Positions 29,725 to 40,727 are shown, counted from the stretch's first letter. The stretch is DNA of 64,000 nt from Prorocentrum cordatum (GCA_963575745.1 CAUYUJ010011192.1:350711-414710); one strand, 5' to 3'. Numbers and translations: made by a program. The notes: generated by a model from the letters alone, not told the origin.

Positions 29725-30874
29725 TGACTCGGGATGGGCGCGACCACGCCCCAACGCCTCGTCCACTCGTCGACGAGGGCCCAGGGGCTCTGCTGCGTTG
29801 CGAGCGGCGCCTCGCCGTCGGCCTTGGCTGGCCGCGCATTCCACGATTGCGCCAACTTGGCCGCCGCATGGGTCCCGCCCGAGCCTGTCGCCGCCGAGCG
29901 AAGCACCCAGACGTCGTAGTTGCGCCGCGCCTGCCCAGGCTCAGCAATGACCGCCGCCTCGGACCAGGAGAAGCAGGCTGCGCTCAGGATCTCGAGCTGG
30001 CCCAAGGGGAATTCCCAAGCTCCGCTGCCGATGACGCCGATCACGCCGTGCAACTCGGAGAGGTTGGGCGGGGGCTTGCTGGGCGTGCGCTGGAACGCCT
30101 TCAAGGCCTCCGCCCTGAAGAGCGGCTTGTCGATCTGTGCCGCGTCGTGAAGGCAGATGGCGATCGACCTGCACCACGTCGCCGCTCTCGTGGCTCTCGG
30201 CAGCCCCAGAGGCGACGGGGCTGTAGCAGACATGGCCACAAGCCTGGGACGATCCGCTCTCCCTGCGTACCTGTCGAGGTCGTGGATGAGCCCGCGCGCG
30301 TCGACCATGCGGACCTCCGCCTGCCTGGTGAAGATCTGCCGCATGGTGTCCAGGTTGCCGGCCCATTCGAACAGGTCGCGCGCTGCCGGCCAGCCTGGGG
30401 CGCGGCCCCTGGCACAGCAGGCCAAAAGCCTGGGCAGCGGCGGCCGCTTCGCCGAGCGCGCGACGGCGACGCCCCGGTGCTTGTCCGGCCCGAGCAGCTC
30501 GAGCGCGACGGGAAAGTGCGGGCTGAGGTCGAGCCCGTGAATGACGCTGGCCTCGCCCCCTCGGGAGAGCCTGGAGCCCACGCAGAGATCGATGACGTGG
30601 CCTGCCGGCCTGCACGAGGGCCCCGTGGGGGCCGCGACGACTGCTCGGTTCGCCTCTAGACAACCCGACTCGATACTAAGACGGGAGGCTCCATGTTGAA
30701 ATCGACGCAGGCCACGAAAGGCCTGTTGGCCGCTTGCAGGGCCCTGAGCATCTCGCGCAGCGTGTCGGCAATGATCCTGTCGAGGCCGACGCTGGTTTTG
30801 AAATGGAGGCCGACCCAGGCACTGCCTCCTCGACAGACGCCGCTGAAGTGGGAGATGATGGCGCGCCCAGGCAC
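29725..30874 (-). pseudogene. Endonuclease region of LINE-2 (frameshifted)
   Basis: AFVACVDFNMEPPVLVSSRV (30874-30656) matches the GDFN-type catalytic block of the EEP endonuclease with Gly changed to Val. It is preceded by AWVGLHFKTS and LREMLRALQAANRP, the usual helix. The next frame (30581 downward) contains HGLDLSPHFPVALELL, the equivalent of the SDHxPV block, then a linker ending ALVDEWTRRWGVVAP that leads to the RT. At least one frame change separates the blocks. It is the probable target-nicking domain of LINE-2. Confidence 0.6.
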
Positions 30875-31167
30875 CAGCGCGGACGGCTCACCGAGCTGCT
30901 CGAACGGCCCGAGCCCAAGGTGGCGAGGCGCGATTTGGACAAGCCCTCAGCTGCCCTGGCGCCCTGGGCCAGCGTTGATCGCTGGCGCTGCTTCCTGGCG
31001 CTGCCCCTGAACGTCGCGCGCCCGCTGGGCGTCGAGGCGCGCCCCCTGGACATCGACGAAATCGCTGCGCCTGACCGCGGCCGCGCCCAGGAGCCGGGGG
31101 AATCGCGACCGCGCATTGCAGTTGACGGCGGGGCCAATCCACCAGCGCCCCGCCTGTGTACCTGCCC

Positions 31168-32268
31168 TCATGGGCAGCAAAGAAGAATGGTTGCCCCCGA
31201 ACCCGGCGCCGCGTCCGCTACCCACCAGGAACGATTAGTACGCTTGGCTGACCGGATAATGTCGAGCGCCTCCTGGAACCGCTTCTTCTCGTTCTCGCCC
31301 ACTGCGCTGCCCAAGAGACCACCTGGGCCCTCGCCTGCCATGAACTTGTCGATCTCGTCTCCGGCTTCGCCCATAGCCGGGTCCCCGGCTGCTCCAGCTG
31401 CCGCCCTAGCGACTGGAACGCCGTTGCCACCTGGCGGAGGCTCTGGTGCAGGATCAGGTGCTGCTGCAGCTGCCAGCTCGTCAATGAAGGCCCAGAGGTT
31501 GGTAAAGACCTCAGCCCCCGATTTGCCCTCCGTGGGGATGCCCGCAACCTTCTCCCTGACCGAGCGGGGCGTCTCCTCGGCCGCGGTGGAGGAGTAGAGC
31601 TTCGCTGCTTGCTTCTTGGCCTCCTCGAGCTCTGCCTTGCGCTCGGCGAGAGCCCGCTCGGGCTCGGCCAGCGCCTGCAGCGCCTGGCGAGAGTTCTCGA
31701 GAAGGCGCTCCCGCTTGGCGCTGGCGCCTGCCGTGGCCAGCGACGCTGCGTCCACGGCCAGGGGTAGCTTCCGAACCTCCGAGCCCAAGACCCCAGCGGC
31801 TGCCTTTCGGCGGGCCAGCTCGACCTTGCCTCGACTGCTCTTGGAGAACTGGTCCTTGACGATGTTGTAGGACTCCACGGCCAATGCTGCGTAGGCTGCG
31901 ATCTTGTCAGCCGAAAGGGTGAGAGTCGCGGGATACGAGGGTCCTCCGCCGCCAGGCCCGAGCCATTTTGCCTCCGCGACCATCACGCCCACAGCCTTTG
32001 CCGTGTTGTTGCGTCTAACAAGCGCCAGTCTTGCTGCTGCCGACAGACCACTTGTTGCCCCATGGCTTCGGGCTGCCGTCACCTGCTGCTGGCACGTTGT
32101 AGTCCTTCTGGGAGCCCTTGCAGCCAGCCTTGATACATAGTGAAAAATGTTGGGACGTATAGCCGCCGCAACGCACGCACTGCCAGCACTTCGCCGTGAG
32201 ACACAAAAAGCCCACGAGACCAGCAAGACACGGATAATGAATGCGCACCCTCGGGCTGAGTGGGGCAT
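31168..32268 (-). CDS. LINE-2 ORF1 (coiled-coil, zinc-finger-type N-terminus)
   Basis: A 366-codon frame with an Ala/Glu/Lys-rich helical centre: SKSSRGKVELARRKAAAG, then AKRERLLENSRQALQALAEP, ERALAERKAELEEAKKQAAK, predicted coiled coil, followed by a Pro/Gly linker and GENEKKRFQEALDIIRSAKR. The first about 60 codons look wrong in this frame. In the overlapping frame (32248-32015) the same DNA gives KCWQCVRCGGYTSQHFSLC then GC, a C4-type finger like those at the start of other dinoflagellate LINE ORF1 proteins, so a frameshift near 32080 is likely. Probable role: RNA binding and chaperone function in the retrotransposition particle. Confidence 0.6.
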   Translation of the reverse strand: MPHSARGCAFIIRVLLVSWAFCVSRRSAGSACVAAAIRPNIFHYVSRLAARAPRRTTTCQQQVTAARSHGATSGLSAAARLALVRRNNTAKAVGVMVAEAKWLGPGGGGPSYPATLTLSADKIAAYAALAVESYNIVKDQFSKSSRGKVELARRKAAAGVLGSEVRKLPLAVDAASLATAGASAKRERLLENSRQALQALAEPERALAERKAELEEAKKQAAKLYSSTAAEETPRSVREKVAGIPTEGKSGAEVFTNLWAFIDELAAAAAPDPAPEPPPGGNGVPVARAAAGAAGDPAMGEAGDEIDKFMAGEGPGGLLGSAVGENEKKRFQEALDIIRSAKRTNRSWWVADAAPGSGATILLCCP

Positions 32269-32399
32269 GTGAAGGCCAGGGGCGGGCTTAGCTTCACGAC
32301 GCTGAATCGCAAGCCCGGGGAACAGAGCTATCCCGTTGTTGCCAGGAGGCTGTCAGCCCCCCAAGCCTGGAATCGTAAGCCAGAGTGGCAACGGAGTTC

Positions 32400-32580
32400 C
32401 ATTCGGGCCTTCGGTGGAGCTCCATACATGACACATGCGGGCGGTCCCACTGGGACTTTCGGTGGGGATCCTGATGGGGCCACGAAACGTTGTACAGGGT
32501 GGTGCGTGACGCATGCGGGCGGTCCAATTGGGGCCTTCGGTGGAACTCCCTATGGGGCCACGAAACGTGTGAGGGGTGTG
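32400..32580. repeat. 78-bp tandem array, locus 3 (short)
   Basis: About two and a half units are present: TTCGGTGGAGCTCCATACAT, GGGGCCACGAAACGTTGTAC, GTGGTGCGTGACGCATGCGG. This is the same family as 4075-5500 and 14690-15370. Confidence 0.85.
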
Positions 32581-32639
32581 CCGAAACGGGTAAGGATGAT
32601 GGAGGAGGAAGGGGGGGAGGAGGGAGGAGGAAGGAATGA

Positions 32640-32720
32640 AGGAGGAGGAGACGCGGGGCGCCGTCTCTTAAAAACGAAGGCCCAACACCACAAGATGGTT
32701 GGGAACAACTGCCACCGAAA
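32640..32720 (+). repeat. Conserved right flank of 78-bp array, copy 2
   Basis: GGAGACGCGGGGCGCCGTCT, CTTAAAAACGAAGGCCCA, then ACACCACAAGATGGTTGGGA matches 5560-5640. Confidence 0.7.
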
Positions 32721-33039
32721 TATCGTCACCCCCGGAAATCCGCCGACCCTGTCGGCGTGTGTGAGGGGCTTGTCCGTTCAAGTCGTCATCTCCGTCATTC
32801 GTTGGTCGTCGTTTCTGGCGTCCCCTTTCTAGGCCTCCCACCTTCCCTGGGTTCGTCGAAGCTCCCCCCTTCCCAGGGGCCTCCTCAGAGCGCCAGCCCG
32901 ACAAAATTTGAGCAACGTCGTAGTTAATTGAGTCGAAGAGAATGTTTTTCCCTTCGATCCCACCCCCGCCAAGGGGCTGGGGGGGTGGGGGGAGGTCGGC
33001 CCGAGGGGGTCTGATCCCCCTGGGAGTCACGGGGCCTCA

Positions 33040-33640
33040 GAAAAGCCCTAAGACGGGCAAAGAGTGCCCGAAGAGGCCCCAAAGACAGTCCAAGAGAGCC
33101 CCGAATCGCTAAACGATCTGTCCAAGACGCCTTGACGGCCTCCAGACGGCCCAAGGGGCCTGCAAAGTGCCCCAAGAGGCCTCCAAGAGTTTTTCCACGA
33201 GAGCCCCAAGAGGCAAAATTCATGGATTTCCCATACGTTTTTGAACGATGTTGGCGTTCTTGCCTCTTCCGCATCCCGACGCGCCAAGACGGCCCAAGAG
33301 GCCCCCAAGAGGGCCCGCTAACGGACGAAGAGGGCCCCAAGACGGCCCAAGACGCCTCCAAGACGGCCCAAGAGGCCACCTAGACGGCTCCAGCAGAGTG
33401 CCCAGACGGGGCACCCGAACGGACATTTCGAGCTCTCAGCCCCAAGAGCCCCCCAAGAGGCTCCGAAGAAGCCCCAACAGGCTCCAATACGCTCCCAAGG
33501 GGCCCCCAAACCTCCCCACGACAGACCATGAGAGCTCCAAATTGCCCAGGAGGCCTCCAAGAGTGCCTCGAGACGGCGCAAGAGGAGCCCTGGACGGCCC
33601 AAGACGGCCTCAAGCGAGCTCCAGGCTGTCCCAAGAAAGC
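33040..33640. repeat. Degenerate CCCAAGAGGC-type repeat, locus 3
   Basis: This is the longest stretch of the approximately 12-nt family, for example GACGGCCCAAGAGGCCCCCA and AAGACGGCCCAAGACGCC. It is flanked on the right by a CCT-rich tract (33650-33840). Confidence 0.7.
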
Positions 33641-33649
33641 CTCTGGCCT

Positions 33650-33840
33650 CCTCCTCTTCCTCCTCCTCCTCCTCCTCCTCCTCCTGCTCCTCCTCCCCCC
33701 CTGTGCTCCCCCTCCTCCTGCTCTCCTCTGCCTCATTCTCCTCTTCTTGCTTCTCCTCCACATCCTTCTCCCGCCTCCTGCTCCCTCATCCACCTCCTCC
33801 ACCCTTCCTCCACCTCCCACTCATTTCCCTCCCCCTGCCC
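33650..33840. repeat. CCT-rich tract
   Basis: An imperfect (CCT)n run. The open frames are low-complexity Leu/Pro/Ser runs. Confidence 0.85.
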
Positions 33841-34004
33841 CCGCCTCGTTTTTATCGTCGTTGTTCTCAGGGTCGGCGGCACCGGCCGTAAAGCCTTCGC
33901 AATAAAACTGACATCTAACGGCTGTGATGATTCAATTCAATTCTGTCAGTCAGATCTGTCAGCCAATTCTGTCTATTTCCCGGAAATCAAATTACGGGCT
34001 GCAC

Positions 34005-34165
34005 CCGTAAAACAAGCGTTTCGCTCGAGACTCGAGCACCCTAAAACAAATTCTGCAAAACAAGCGTTTCGCTGGAGACATCCGCAAAAAACGAAAATGC
34101 TTACTTTACCCTGTGTTGGATGAGTCAGAATTGCAAAAAACTAGCGTTTCGCTCGGGTCATCCTC
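34005..34165. repeat. Three copies of an AAACAAGCGTTTCGCT word
   Basis: GTAAAACAAGCGTTTCGCTC (about 34007), GCAAAACAAGCGTTTCGCTG (about 34054) and a variant with TAGCGTTTCGCTC (about 34143) are spaced 47 and about 85 bp apart. Spacing and copy number are too irregular for a CRISPR array. Confidence 0.55.
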
Positions 34166-34524
34166 GACTGTTAAATTCGCCGGCTCTATGCGACCGCTGT
34201 ATTCATCTCAGAATAAGTTCACCGGCCCTGCGGAAGTCGAGGACCAGGGACAACCTTGGAAAAACAAAACTACTGTCAACAGCCGATGGGCACCCTCTGA
34301 CGCAACAAGACGGAACGCTGGTCAAGACACCTGTGCTACCCATCGTGCGCTCCCTGGGAACACTTCTGCTGCGGATCGCCCAACAGGGATGGGCGTGGCC
34401 TCTGTGAAAACCTGCTCCTGTGGTTAGCCCCTCATTGTCCTAACCCTGCTTCTCCGCATTTTGCTCTTGCTCTCTCTCTCTCTGACGATCTTAAGGGGCA
34501 GCTTCAGGGGGAGGCGGCTCAGAA

Positions 34525-34710
34525 GGGGGGAAACATCGAGCTGAAATCGATCATAAATTGCGGATAAATCGGCGATAGGCCCCCGATGCGAATCCGAATG
34601 TTCCTGGGTGGGGCGGGCTATCGGGCCCCTATCGGCGATGCGTAGGCGACTGGGAGCCGATGCATCAGCCCCTAAGCCCATCTCCCCGAACGTTGCCCCC
34701 GATGTCTTCC
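34525..34710 (+). repeat. GGGGGAAACATCGA dispersed repeat, copy at 34.5 kb
   Basis: It begins AGGGGGGAAACATCGAGCTG, contains CGGCGATAGGCCCCCGATGC, and ends AAGCCCATCTCCCC then GAACGTTGCCCCCGA. The ends form an imperfect inverted pair (GGGGGAAACATCG against CGTTGCCCCC). Confidence 0.65.
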
Positions 34711-34812
34711 ATCCCGTTTCGTGATCGTCGTCGTCGTTGACACTCTGCTCCCACTGAAGCTGCTGAAATTGCTGCTCCCTATCTAGAAGACGATGCAACG
34801 GTACAACACACA

Positions 34813-34930
34813 AACTTTCGAAAGTCCGCGCGGATGTCTTGAATCGGCGCGTAGAGCGAAGCAGTGGCGGTGCTAGTGGCGCCGTCAGGCGGCCCAGCGC
34901 AAATCGAACACACATCCCCACGGATATGCG
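34813..34930. repeat. Relative of the 2.9-kb foldback element
   Basis: ACTTTCGAAAGTCCGCGCGG with ATGTCTTGAATCGGCGC matches the foldback arm. A looser inverted counterpart ends near 34935 (GCGCAAATCG...GCGGAAAGT). Confidence 0.55.
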
Positions 34931-35129
34931 GAAAGTATGCGTGTAAATATGTGTCTTCTTCGATTCTCCCCACTACCATTTCCATCCATCATTATTCGCG
35001 CGCTTCCACCTTTTAGCTCACGCGGGTCAGCGGAATGGGCGTGAGTTTGGTGGCCACACTTCAGCGTCGCATCGGTTCCACGTCGTACAACGCATGATTG
35101 CGAATGTCGTTTCAGGACTTGCTGCCGAC

Positions 35130-35165
35130 ACTTGTGTGTGTGTGTGCGTGTGTGCAAACATGTAC
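35130..35165. repeat. (GT)n microsatellite
   Basis: A TGTGTGTGTGTGTGCGTG run. No gene is nearby. Confidence 0.8.
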
Positions 35166-35229
35166 TTGTTGCGACTTCCGTGGCCAACGAGGCTTTCGAG
35201 ATAGTCTAGGAACCAAGCAGAAACAAACA

Positions 35230-38080
35230 TAACAGCGCCCCCACAGCCTGAGAACTCTTGGGCTGTGTCGATCGTCTATCCTTCAATCTTCACCACCTTC
35301 CTCATCCATCGTTAAGGGCTTCATGAATTCTGGTGTCCTTCGACTCGCGCTGCAGCCTCCACGATCTCTCCAGCGTTGTATGGACATATATGGACTTGTA
35401 TGGATCTTGTTGGATTGTTTCAGATTTGCCATGTTTCGCCTGAACCTGAAATGCGGACGCAGCAGCAACAAACCCTCGCAAGAAACCCATCCCTGAACAT
35501 CCGCGCGCCAAGAATAACTGGAAACAACCCAGGGCACCCAGAGCACAGCAATTTGGCAACGCTCACGGGAAGCCGCCGCGCAAAGCGCGAAGCGAAAAAA
35601 CCAGAGGTACCCTGACGAACAACATCTTGATGCGCGTCCCGACTGTATCTGGCTTGATCCCCACAAATCAACTGGCACAGAATCGTCAAGGCCGTAGGGG
35701 ACCCATCTCCGCATCGCCTTCGCACTGCCGCCACCGCTCCCATGCCCGATCGAGACACGCAGCGCAGAGTGCGGGCGGGAGGGAGGCAGTCGGCGCCTTT
35801 CTGATGTCGCCCTTCTCAACCTCCCTTCGCGGTGGACTGCTGCTGCTGCATCCCCCTTCCTAGTGAATTCGCCACCGCACCCTGAGACACGAGTTGGAGT
35901 ATCCTCAGGTCGGTCGGGTCCTCCGTCCCTAATCCGCCCTGAAGATTTTTTGGATGGCACTCGGCCCAGAGTTCCAGGGGATTCTGGGAGCTCTCGGCGT
36001 TCTTGGGCCTTGGAGCATCACTTTTCAAAGCCAAGAGGACCCCTAGGCAGCCAAAGAGGGCTCGTAGAGGCCCACAATGCGGTCTAAGAGTGCCCCGAGT
36101 CGCCCGAAGATCGCTCCAATATGCCCAGGATGGCTGCTGCGTCGCTCCCCCTCCCCTGAAAGAACTAAACATTGCAAGTATGGAGGGCGGGTGAATTTTG
36201 AAATGGGTCATTCGCCTGGGCGCCGCGCGCACTCGTCTGAAACAAATCCACCAGGCACGCGGACGGAGGGTGGCTCTTGTTCAAGATAGGGCTGTCGCCT
36301 TGGCGCCGCGCACACTCATCTTAAAGGATCCACTAAATGCACCAACGGACTGTGTTGGTGTCTGTTTTCATACAAGCATGGGGTATCGGTTTAGAGCAGC
36401 GCACATCGTGCTAAAACATGGTCACCGGTTACACGAGGGGAGGGAGGCTAACTTGTCAAAGTGGCGCTCTCACACGAAACAGACATTCGTAACTGCTACA
36501 CGGGTGGCAATTCATGTTCAACATTGGGCTCTCGCTTGAGGCCGTCGTTGGATGCAATTGTCGGAAGAGCTAAACCATGTGCAACAACTTCATTCATGGA
36601 GGGCGGTTCCGTTTCAAAGCGGAGCTGTCGCTTTGCATGTCCGTTGGCTTTACTCGGCGGTTCAAAGATGGGGCCCTCGTAGAGGGAACCTTAAGGACAG
36701 GAAGGGAACCCATATTGAATGTACAGCGTATTGGACCCCTTGTCGCCCCATGCTTACAAGTCATATTCAGGACCCAACCTTGTCGCATTCATTGCAGCTC
36801 GAAGGATGAAAGGCAGTGTCTTTGAAACGGGCTCCCAGACAAAATAGTGGACCCATAGTGCACTCGTCCTTCAAGGGGGGCGCGTCGAGCATTGAAAAAG
36901 AATGCCCATAGGGACTAATGAGGGAAGTACTTGAGATGGCAGGGTGCAGTTGCAGCATAGTTGATACATCCTGGGTTTCATACGGTTTTCCCCTCCTCAT
37001 CGTGTTCCTTGCCCCTCCGCCCCTCTTCCTCCCCACGCTCCTCCTCCAATTTTTCTGTCTTCACAATTCCTCGTCGCTCGGATCCGTTTCGTCCCCGATC
37101 GCCTTCTGCTGATCTGTATCTCCTCCTCCCCGTCCTCCTCCTCCCCCTCCCTCGATTATCATCCTGTTTCTCCTCCCCTCTTCTTCTCTTCCCCCCTCCC
37201 CCTCTTCCCCCTCCTCGCCCTCCACCTTCTCTATCCCCCTCCTTCTCCTGCGTCACAATCCGCTTGCTCCTCCTCCCCCTCCCCCTCCCTCCTGCGCCCT
37301 CTCGCCGCCAGCCGCCTCCCAAAGCCCGAGGACACAGACCTGGAACCCGACGGGACCTGAGGAGGCCACGAATATCGAAGAAGAGTGGGATGGCTGCCAG
37401 AAGACGTGGGCAGCCTGCCTTGAGCCAGGTGTTTCCACAACAACGCTTGCGCCTCAAAATTAGGGCATCCTACTTCTTCACTCGGGAAGCGGGTGCAAGT
37501 CGGATTTTCGCCACGTTGCGGGCCCGTGCCGCCTCGTGCGCGCCCCGTGTGCACCACATAGCTTGCACCACACACTGCCACCGCATACCTTACACCGCGT
37601 AGATTGCACCAACTAGTTTGCACCTCATAGCTTGCGACACATACCTTGCACCACGTTTATTGCACGGCACAGCTTGCACCACAGAGGTCGCACTAGCTTT
37701 CACCACGCGGACAGCAACGCGTACATTGCAAGCCATAGCTTGCACCACCCAGCATGCACCGCATAGCTTGCACCGTATAATTTGCACCAAACGATTGTCC
37801 CATATAGCTTACGCATCCACACTGCAAGACTTTACAGTTTGAGGTCCACCCTGGTTAACGTATTCAGACTGCGGCGAGTTGGCTTGCCTGACGGGGGATG
37901 GATGGGGGAGGGGCGCGGCGAAACCCGAAACAAATCTTGACGTCACGCAAGTCGGTACACACTTGCACGCCTTTTACGGCACAACGCTAAAAGGCGGGGG
38001 GTGGGGCGGGAAAGCAATGCAATGCGCGTAAACTCGCCTGCGTCTAAAAGGTAAGTCACCCGCATTTTCGTCATCCGAGG
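35230..38080. other. Gene-poor region with degenerate repeats
   Basis: No protein family is recognisable. It holds a CCAAGAGG-type patch (about 36020-36140), a loose 60-95 bp periodicity at 36195-36690 (GGGCTGTCGC and GGGCTCTCGC landmarks), a CCT-rich tract (about 37120-37300) and the repeat at 37560-37815. Confidence 0.45.
37560..37815. repeat. ~17-bp CACCRCATAGCTTG tandem repeat
   Basis: TAGCTTGCACCAC, TAGTTTGCACCTCATAGCTT, CAGCTTGCACCAC, TAGCTTGCACCACCC and TAGCTTGCACCGTATAATTT recur about every 15-20 bases, with diverged units between. Confidence 0.7.
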
Positions 38081-38087
38081 GGCAGCG

Positions 38088-38285
38088 ATCGGGGGGGAAC
38101 AGCTCAAGGGGGAAACATGACCTGACATCGGCGATACATCGCCACTAAATCTGCGATGAACCATCGATTGCGAGACAGCATGGTCCTGGGCGCGGTGGGG
38201 CTACTGGGCGATCAGTGGTCGATGAGGGGTCGATGTGTCCATTCCCCCTGAGTCTATCCCTCTCTAGCGCTGCCCCTTTATCTTC
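38088..38285 (+). repeat. GGGGGAAACATCGA dispersed repeat, copy at 38.1 kb
   Basis: It contains CTCAAGGGGGAAACATGACC, CATCGGCGATACATCGCC, GGGGTCGATGTGTCC, then CCCCTGAGTCTATCCCTCTC. It is diverged from the copies at 39.25 and 40.73 kb but in the same order. Confidence 0.6.
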
Positions 38286-39239
38286 GTGGGCGGACCCACT
38301 TCGCGCCCCATGTTCGGGTCGGACGAGAGGGTGCAGTAAAAGATCGGCCAACGAATCAACTCGCGTAGCGGGTTTTCCTCGCGCCTCCCAGCGCCGGAAG
38401 CGCCCATATAACGAGGAAAACCGCTGGGCGGCGAGGCCGAAGCCGGCTGCAAGCAACATATGCCGTACCCCCCCTTTCCCTGCCAAGAGACCCGGGTGAC
38501 ATCCCAAGAGACTGAGGGGCATTCAAGAAGCCTCGAGCCCATGGAGATCCCCCGAGATCTCCAACTGATACCACACTTCCCCGATAAGGGCAACACCCCT
38601 GGGCATCGCTCCTAGATGGGAGGCTGGGGATACGCGAAGAGTTATACATCAAAACTCATTCCTGCTGATTTCTGCACTGGCACGGTAGTGTGGTTTGCCG
38701 CGGGCGGCTGGATAGCTTTGGGTCCTTCATGTGGCTGGAGCAGCTTGGGTACCGCATTGCCGATGAATCGGCGATGTCTCTGCAACGTCGGGGTGGAGTA
38801 ACTTGGGCTCCAGCTCGCGCCGCATCGCCGATGCATCAGCGACGCGGCGCGCCACCCTTTGGCCTCAACAACTCCCACCCATTTCAGCGGCATGAAATGA
38901 GAATGGGAGAGGAGGCCAGCACTTGAGTGATTTGGTTCTCTCGACCGCTCCCCTGGGACTGGCGCTTCATCCCGAGTCTTTCTTTCTCGGCCCAGGGAAT
39001 GGTCCCTGGATGCCTAAAAATAAGGAAACGCACTCGGCGTTGGATTCTTCGACTCGCCAATGATATTGGCATAACAGCACGGGTCCTGAGGGAACCGGAT
39101 CAGGAGCCCCCTGGCTCCCCTCCAAAGTCAACTCTGGATCGTCTTTTGACGGTTCAAGGGCCCCAGGGAGGGCCCTGGGAGCTCGAAAACGGTGGAAAAC
39201 CTTCAGGACCAGTTCCCCTCAGGGCCTGAGGGTGAACGA

Positions 39240-39422
39240 TCGGGGGGACCAGCTCGAGGGGGGAAACATCGAACTGGAACCGATGTATCGCCGGCAGGTC
39301 GGCGATATCCGCCCGATAGCGAAACCGAGCGCTTCTGGGTTGGCCATCAGGCCCCAGGGGAGCGATTTGGGGTCGATGCGTTCATCCCCTGGGCCTATCC
39401 CCTCTCACGTTGCCCCCGAGGA
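39240..39422 (+). repeat. GGGGGAAACATCGA dispersed repeat, copy at 39.25 kb
   Basis: GGGGGGAAACATCGAACTGG, GGTCGGCGATATCCGCCCGA, GGTCGATGCGTTCATCCCCT, then TATCCCCTCTCACGTTGCCC. Confidence 0.7.
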
Positions 39423-39754
39423 CACCGTTCCCTCATGGCGAGCAGCAGCCACGGCCCCTGATCCCGACCACGACAGCCGACCGCGCGACGACCCACACCT
39501 CCCCCGTCTTGTGGTCTGAGAGTGGAGGATCAGGGGGAATAAAGGAAAACGGGGGGGACGGGGCAAAGGAAGGCCTGGCTCCTGCGCCCGCACTGGCGGC
39601 GCATAACCCCGGCCCTGTCCGGCGCCCGCCCCCGCGGATCTTCCGCTCGGGCCCCTCGCGCCAGCCTCGGGCCTTGGACTCACGGTGGCGGGGCCAGGGA
39701 CCATCCCCCCACCCCGACTCCTCCTCCCACTCCTCCCTCGTCCTCGTCCTCCAC

Positions 39755-40090
39755 TTAGCTCGCTGTGGGCATCACTACATCGACGAAGCGCCGTCCTGAC
39801 CTTCTCCTTCCGCCTCCTCCTCCTCGTTTTGACGCCGATGCTGCGGACTGTTCTCCATCCAACGGAGCGGAGCCCTCCCTGTCCTCACCCTCATCCTCGT
39901 CGTCCTCCTCCTCCTCCCAAGCCCGCCCCGCCTCGGATTTCAGAGCGTCGAATTCGGCGTCCGTGAGGAGAGGCTTGCCGCGGTACCACGCGATGGTCGC
40001 CTCCACGAAGGCCACCTTTGGGCGCGCGCGAGGGCTTGCTCCGCCTCGCCCCTGAGCAGCAGCCCTCGGCCTGACGAGGAGAGAAGCAGT
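39755..40090 (-). pseudogene. Possible exon of a PGRL1-like plastid protein gene
   Basis: On minus the frame reads through KVAFVEATIAWYRGKPLLTD and AEFDALKSEAGRAW, then an acidic run and a stop at 39755. The spacing FVEA...Y...GKPLLTDAEFDALK recalls the repeat in PGR5-like protein 1 (usually FLEA...GKPIMSDEEFDALK), a thylakoid protein of cyclic electron flow, nuclear-encoded in algae. Only one repeat's worth is present, and the expected GPRCSLRS continuation is absent. A C/T-rich tract ending in CAG lies upstream (about 40095), so it may be one exon or a relic. NAD-dependent DNA ligase has a similar short motif and is an alternative. Confidence is modest. Confidence 0.3.
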
Positions 40091-40727
40091 GTCAGGGCCA
40101 GCTGGAGAGGAGAAGGGCGGACCGTGCTAAGGACACGCGCCCGTCCGCACAGACCGACGGCAAGAACAAGCAAGCGCAGCGTCTGGAACAGTGCAGAGCT
40201 GTGGGTGGACCAAGATGGTGAACAATTCCTGCCTGGCCAGCGCGCCGTTTGTGCAGCAGACGGCAGGTCGGGCAATGCAAATGGCATTGAAGGATCAGGG
40301 TTCGATTGGACACCCGACTTGGGGCGTACAGAGGATGAGGCGCGACGGTCGGCTGTGCCATGGCCAGGGTCCTGAGACTCCGTGCGGAGGCAGCACACCC
40401 TCAGTGGGTGCATGTCCAAAGCAATTAGTGGGTTCTCTTGTCCTGAGCATTCGACCTTCGTACAAGAGTCCTTGGGGCCTCTGCAACCTTGGAGAGCACC
40501 CCGACAAACTCATCACAAGGGGGCCACATGGAACAGATCCCAACCTAAACTTTGCACTGTTCAAGCCGCAGCTTAGACTTATCATCATGCATGAAGGCAT
40601 CTGAAATATCTGCACAGCCCCTCGCATCTTGTTCAGCAACAGAGCCAGCCCATCCATCACTCTCAAAAAAACCAGACCCCTTGGCGTCCCCGCGCATCTC
40701 TAATGAGGAACAAAATTAGGTGGGGGC

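Larger units (their letters stand above)
26565..32268 (-). mobile_element. LINE-2: non-LTR retrotransposon with RNase H, interrupted
   Basis: In element order on minus: ORF1 (32268-31168), endonuclease remnants (about 30874-29700), RT (about 29420-28428), RNase H (27980-27162) and a Cys-containing tail (27160-26565) that appears to resume at 16309. EN, RT and RNase H in one element indicate a LINE of the RNase H-bearing lineages. EN and RT have many frame changes; ORF1 and RNase H frames are open. A GC-rich module is inserted at about 29525-29720. Confidence 0.75.

Noticed and set aside
34005-34165. CRISPR-like spaced repeats
   Set aside because: Only three copies, unequal spacing, mismatched repeats and a eukaryotic context.
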